Positions 5,503 to 6,679 of a DNA stretch of 6,679 nucleotides are shown piece after piece. The position numbers and the translations under genes were made by a program. Source of the DNA: Crocinitomicaceae bacterium (lineage in GTDB: Bacteria > Bacteroidota > Bacteroidia > Flavobacteriales_D > Crocinitomicaceae); NCBI GenBank assembly GCA_013215515.1, contig JABSPC010000214.1, positions 1 to 6,679 on the forward strand, given 5' to 3'. The notes below the pieces were generated by a model. That model saw nothing but the letters and a program-made list of their open reading frames with translations. It had not been told where the DNA came from and made no database searches. Positions within the stretch are counted from its first letter, which is position 1; each line of letters starts with the position of its first letter.

Positions 5503-6679
5503 ATCGCGTAAATATGTGATTATCACGTTTTTATTCCTGATCGGTGTCATTTACATCATGAAGCTGTTTTACATGCAAGTCATTGACGATCATTGGAAAT
5601 TACGTGCTCAACAAATTGCAGAAAAAAGACGGGAAATTACTCCACCTCGCGCCGTAGTTTTTGATAGAAATGGCAAGAAGGTTATTTCGAACCATACGTA
5701 TTACAACATCATGGTTTGTGAAGATAATATCCGTCACCTCAACCCAAAAAAATTAGGCAAACTTATCGGCATGACACCCGATGAAATTCGAAATCGATTC
5801 CAAGAAATTAAAGATAAAGAAGGAACTTATTACAGCAGGAATTTAAAACGGAGGGATTCAAATTATAGATCTTTTAGATCCTATGCTTTCAAAGAGGAAC
5901 TAACAGCAGATGAAATGTCACGCATTCTTCCGCACTTAGAGGATCATCCCGGTTTTTTTAATGAAATAACAAGTATGCGCCACTATCCTTATGGAACTGG
6001 AGCAAACATTCTTGGTTATTTGAATGAAGTAAATGGAGAAGATTTAGAAAAATTTCCGTTCTATAAAGTAGGTGATTATATCGGTCGATCTGGTATTGAA
6101 CGGTATTATGACAGCTATTTTAGAGGAGAAAAAGGTGTCAAGTACATTGTGCAATCCGCAAAAAACAGCCAAATTGGATCCTTTGAGGATGGAAAATACG
6201 ATACCATTGCAGTGCAAGCTCCTGCGATCCATTTAGGCCTCGATGTTGAACTTCAAGGTTATGGCGAAAAACTAATGCAGAATAAAAAAGGATGCATTGT
6301 GGCTATAGAGCCATCTACCGGAGAAATCCTTGCACTCATTTCTGCTCCAAGCTATGATCCGAACTTGCTCATCGGGAAACGTAAAATTTCGGCAAATTAT
6401 CCCGCGCTACAAAACGATTTAAACGTACCCTTATTTCCACGTCCATTAGCCGCTCAATATATGCCTGGTTCAACATTCAAGTTGATTCAATCATTGGTTG
6501 GTATGCAAGAAGGTGTTATAACAAAAGACACTGGATTTCCCTGCAACAAAAGTATTGTTGGTTGTCACAATCACCCTTCAGCCCGAAGCGTAACTCAGGC
6601 GGTAAAAATGTCGTGTAATCCTTACTTTTATGCAGTAACGCGAAGGATTATCGAACAAAAAAAGCATAGAAGCCAGTTC
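5492..6679 (+). CDS. mrdA: Penicillin-binding protein 2 (partial, 3' end beyond window)
   Basis: PBP2 is the elongasome transpeptidase that crosslinks lateral-wall peptidoglycan, with RodA as glycosyltransferase partner. The window holds 396 codons with no stop, out of roughly 600-650 expected. A membrane anchor spans about 8-30. The dimerisation region follows, with PRAVVFDRNG (52-61) and YIGRSGIERYY around 196-206. The transpeptidase domain starts near 267 with GCIVAIEPSTGEIL. The catalytic SxxK is Ser327-Thr-Phe-Lys330 and the SxN motif is Ser374-Cys-Asn376; the KTG motif lies past the edge. I chose the ATG at 5492, which overlaps the end of mreD by 11 bases; no better start is close. rodA would be expected next. 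Nothing suggests inactivation. Confidence 0.95.
   Translation, partial: MKYESRKYVIITFLFLIGVIYIMKLFYMQVIDDHWKLRAQQIAEKRREITPPRAVVFDRNGKKVISNHTYYNIMVCEDNIRHLNPKKLGKLIGMTPDEIRNRFQEIKDKEGTYYSRNLKRRDSNYRSFRSYAFKEELTADEMSRILPHLEDHPGFFNEITSMRHYPYGTGANILGYLNEVNGEDLEKFPFYKVGDYIGRSGIERYYDSYFRGEKGVKYIVQSAKNSQIGSFEDGKYDTIAVQAPAIHLGLDVELQGYGEKLMQNKKGCIVAIEPSTGEILALISAPSYDPNLLIGKRKISANYPALQNDLNVPLFPRPLAAQYMPGSTFKLIQSLVGMQEGVITKDTGFPCNKSIVGCHNHPSARSVTQAVKMSCNPYFYAVTRRIIEQKKHRSQF

Noticed and set aside
6044..6232. Minus-strand 62-codon frame inside mrdA
   Set aside because: It is antisense to the conserved dimerisation region of PBP2, with no start signal or family resemblance.

Overview
The window looks like a chromosomal segment of a Bacteroidota bacterium, probably a flavobacterium-like member of the Flavobacteriales. 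The evidence is AT-rich DNA, promoter boxes of the TAnnTTTG type, little use of Shine-Dalgarno sites, and MreC, MreD and PBP2 proteins of the Bacteroidota type. The species assignment is inference.

The layout is two divergent operons that share a 250-bp intergenic region (3895-4144). To the left, on the minus strand, is a tightly coupled four-gene set. It encodes a NodU/TobZ/SxtI-type O-carbamoyltransferase (3894-2032), a five-helix membrane protein with a C-terminal SGNH/GDSL-hydrolase domain (2032-593), a 49-residue DUF5989-type membrane protein (596-447) and an SxtJ-family membrane protein (445-74). The joins are TAATG, ATGA and a 1-nt gap, so the four are almost certainly co-transcribed and translationally coupled. 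To the right, on the plus strand, is the cell-shape cluster mreC-mreD-mrdA. It has ATGA and 11-nt overlaps, and mrdA (PBP2) runs off the right edge. mreB is not directly upstream of mreC.

The most interesting content is the left operon. Its four components correspond in type to the sxtI-sxtJ-sxtK-sxtL block of cyanobacterial saxitoxin clusters (carbamoyltransferase, two small membrane proteins, GDSL hydrolase), with the hydrolase gene moved to second place. Here there are no toxin genes in view and the block sits beside the elongasome genes. This suggests a general envelope-associated carbamoylation module whose substrate is unknown. The SGNH protein also carries a gap-free internal duplication of a 76-residue two-helix membrane unit. 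I did not find any previous description of that duplication from memory.

The shared intergenic region holds an identical TACCTTTG -7 box for each operon. A perfect 9-bp inverted repeat abuts the mreC box, with 20 bp between arm centres, and several TTAACA repeats lie just upstream. The mreC box lies so close to the likely ATG that the mRNA may be leaderless. Bases 1-73 hold nothing I can support.
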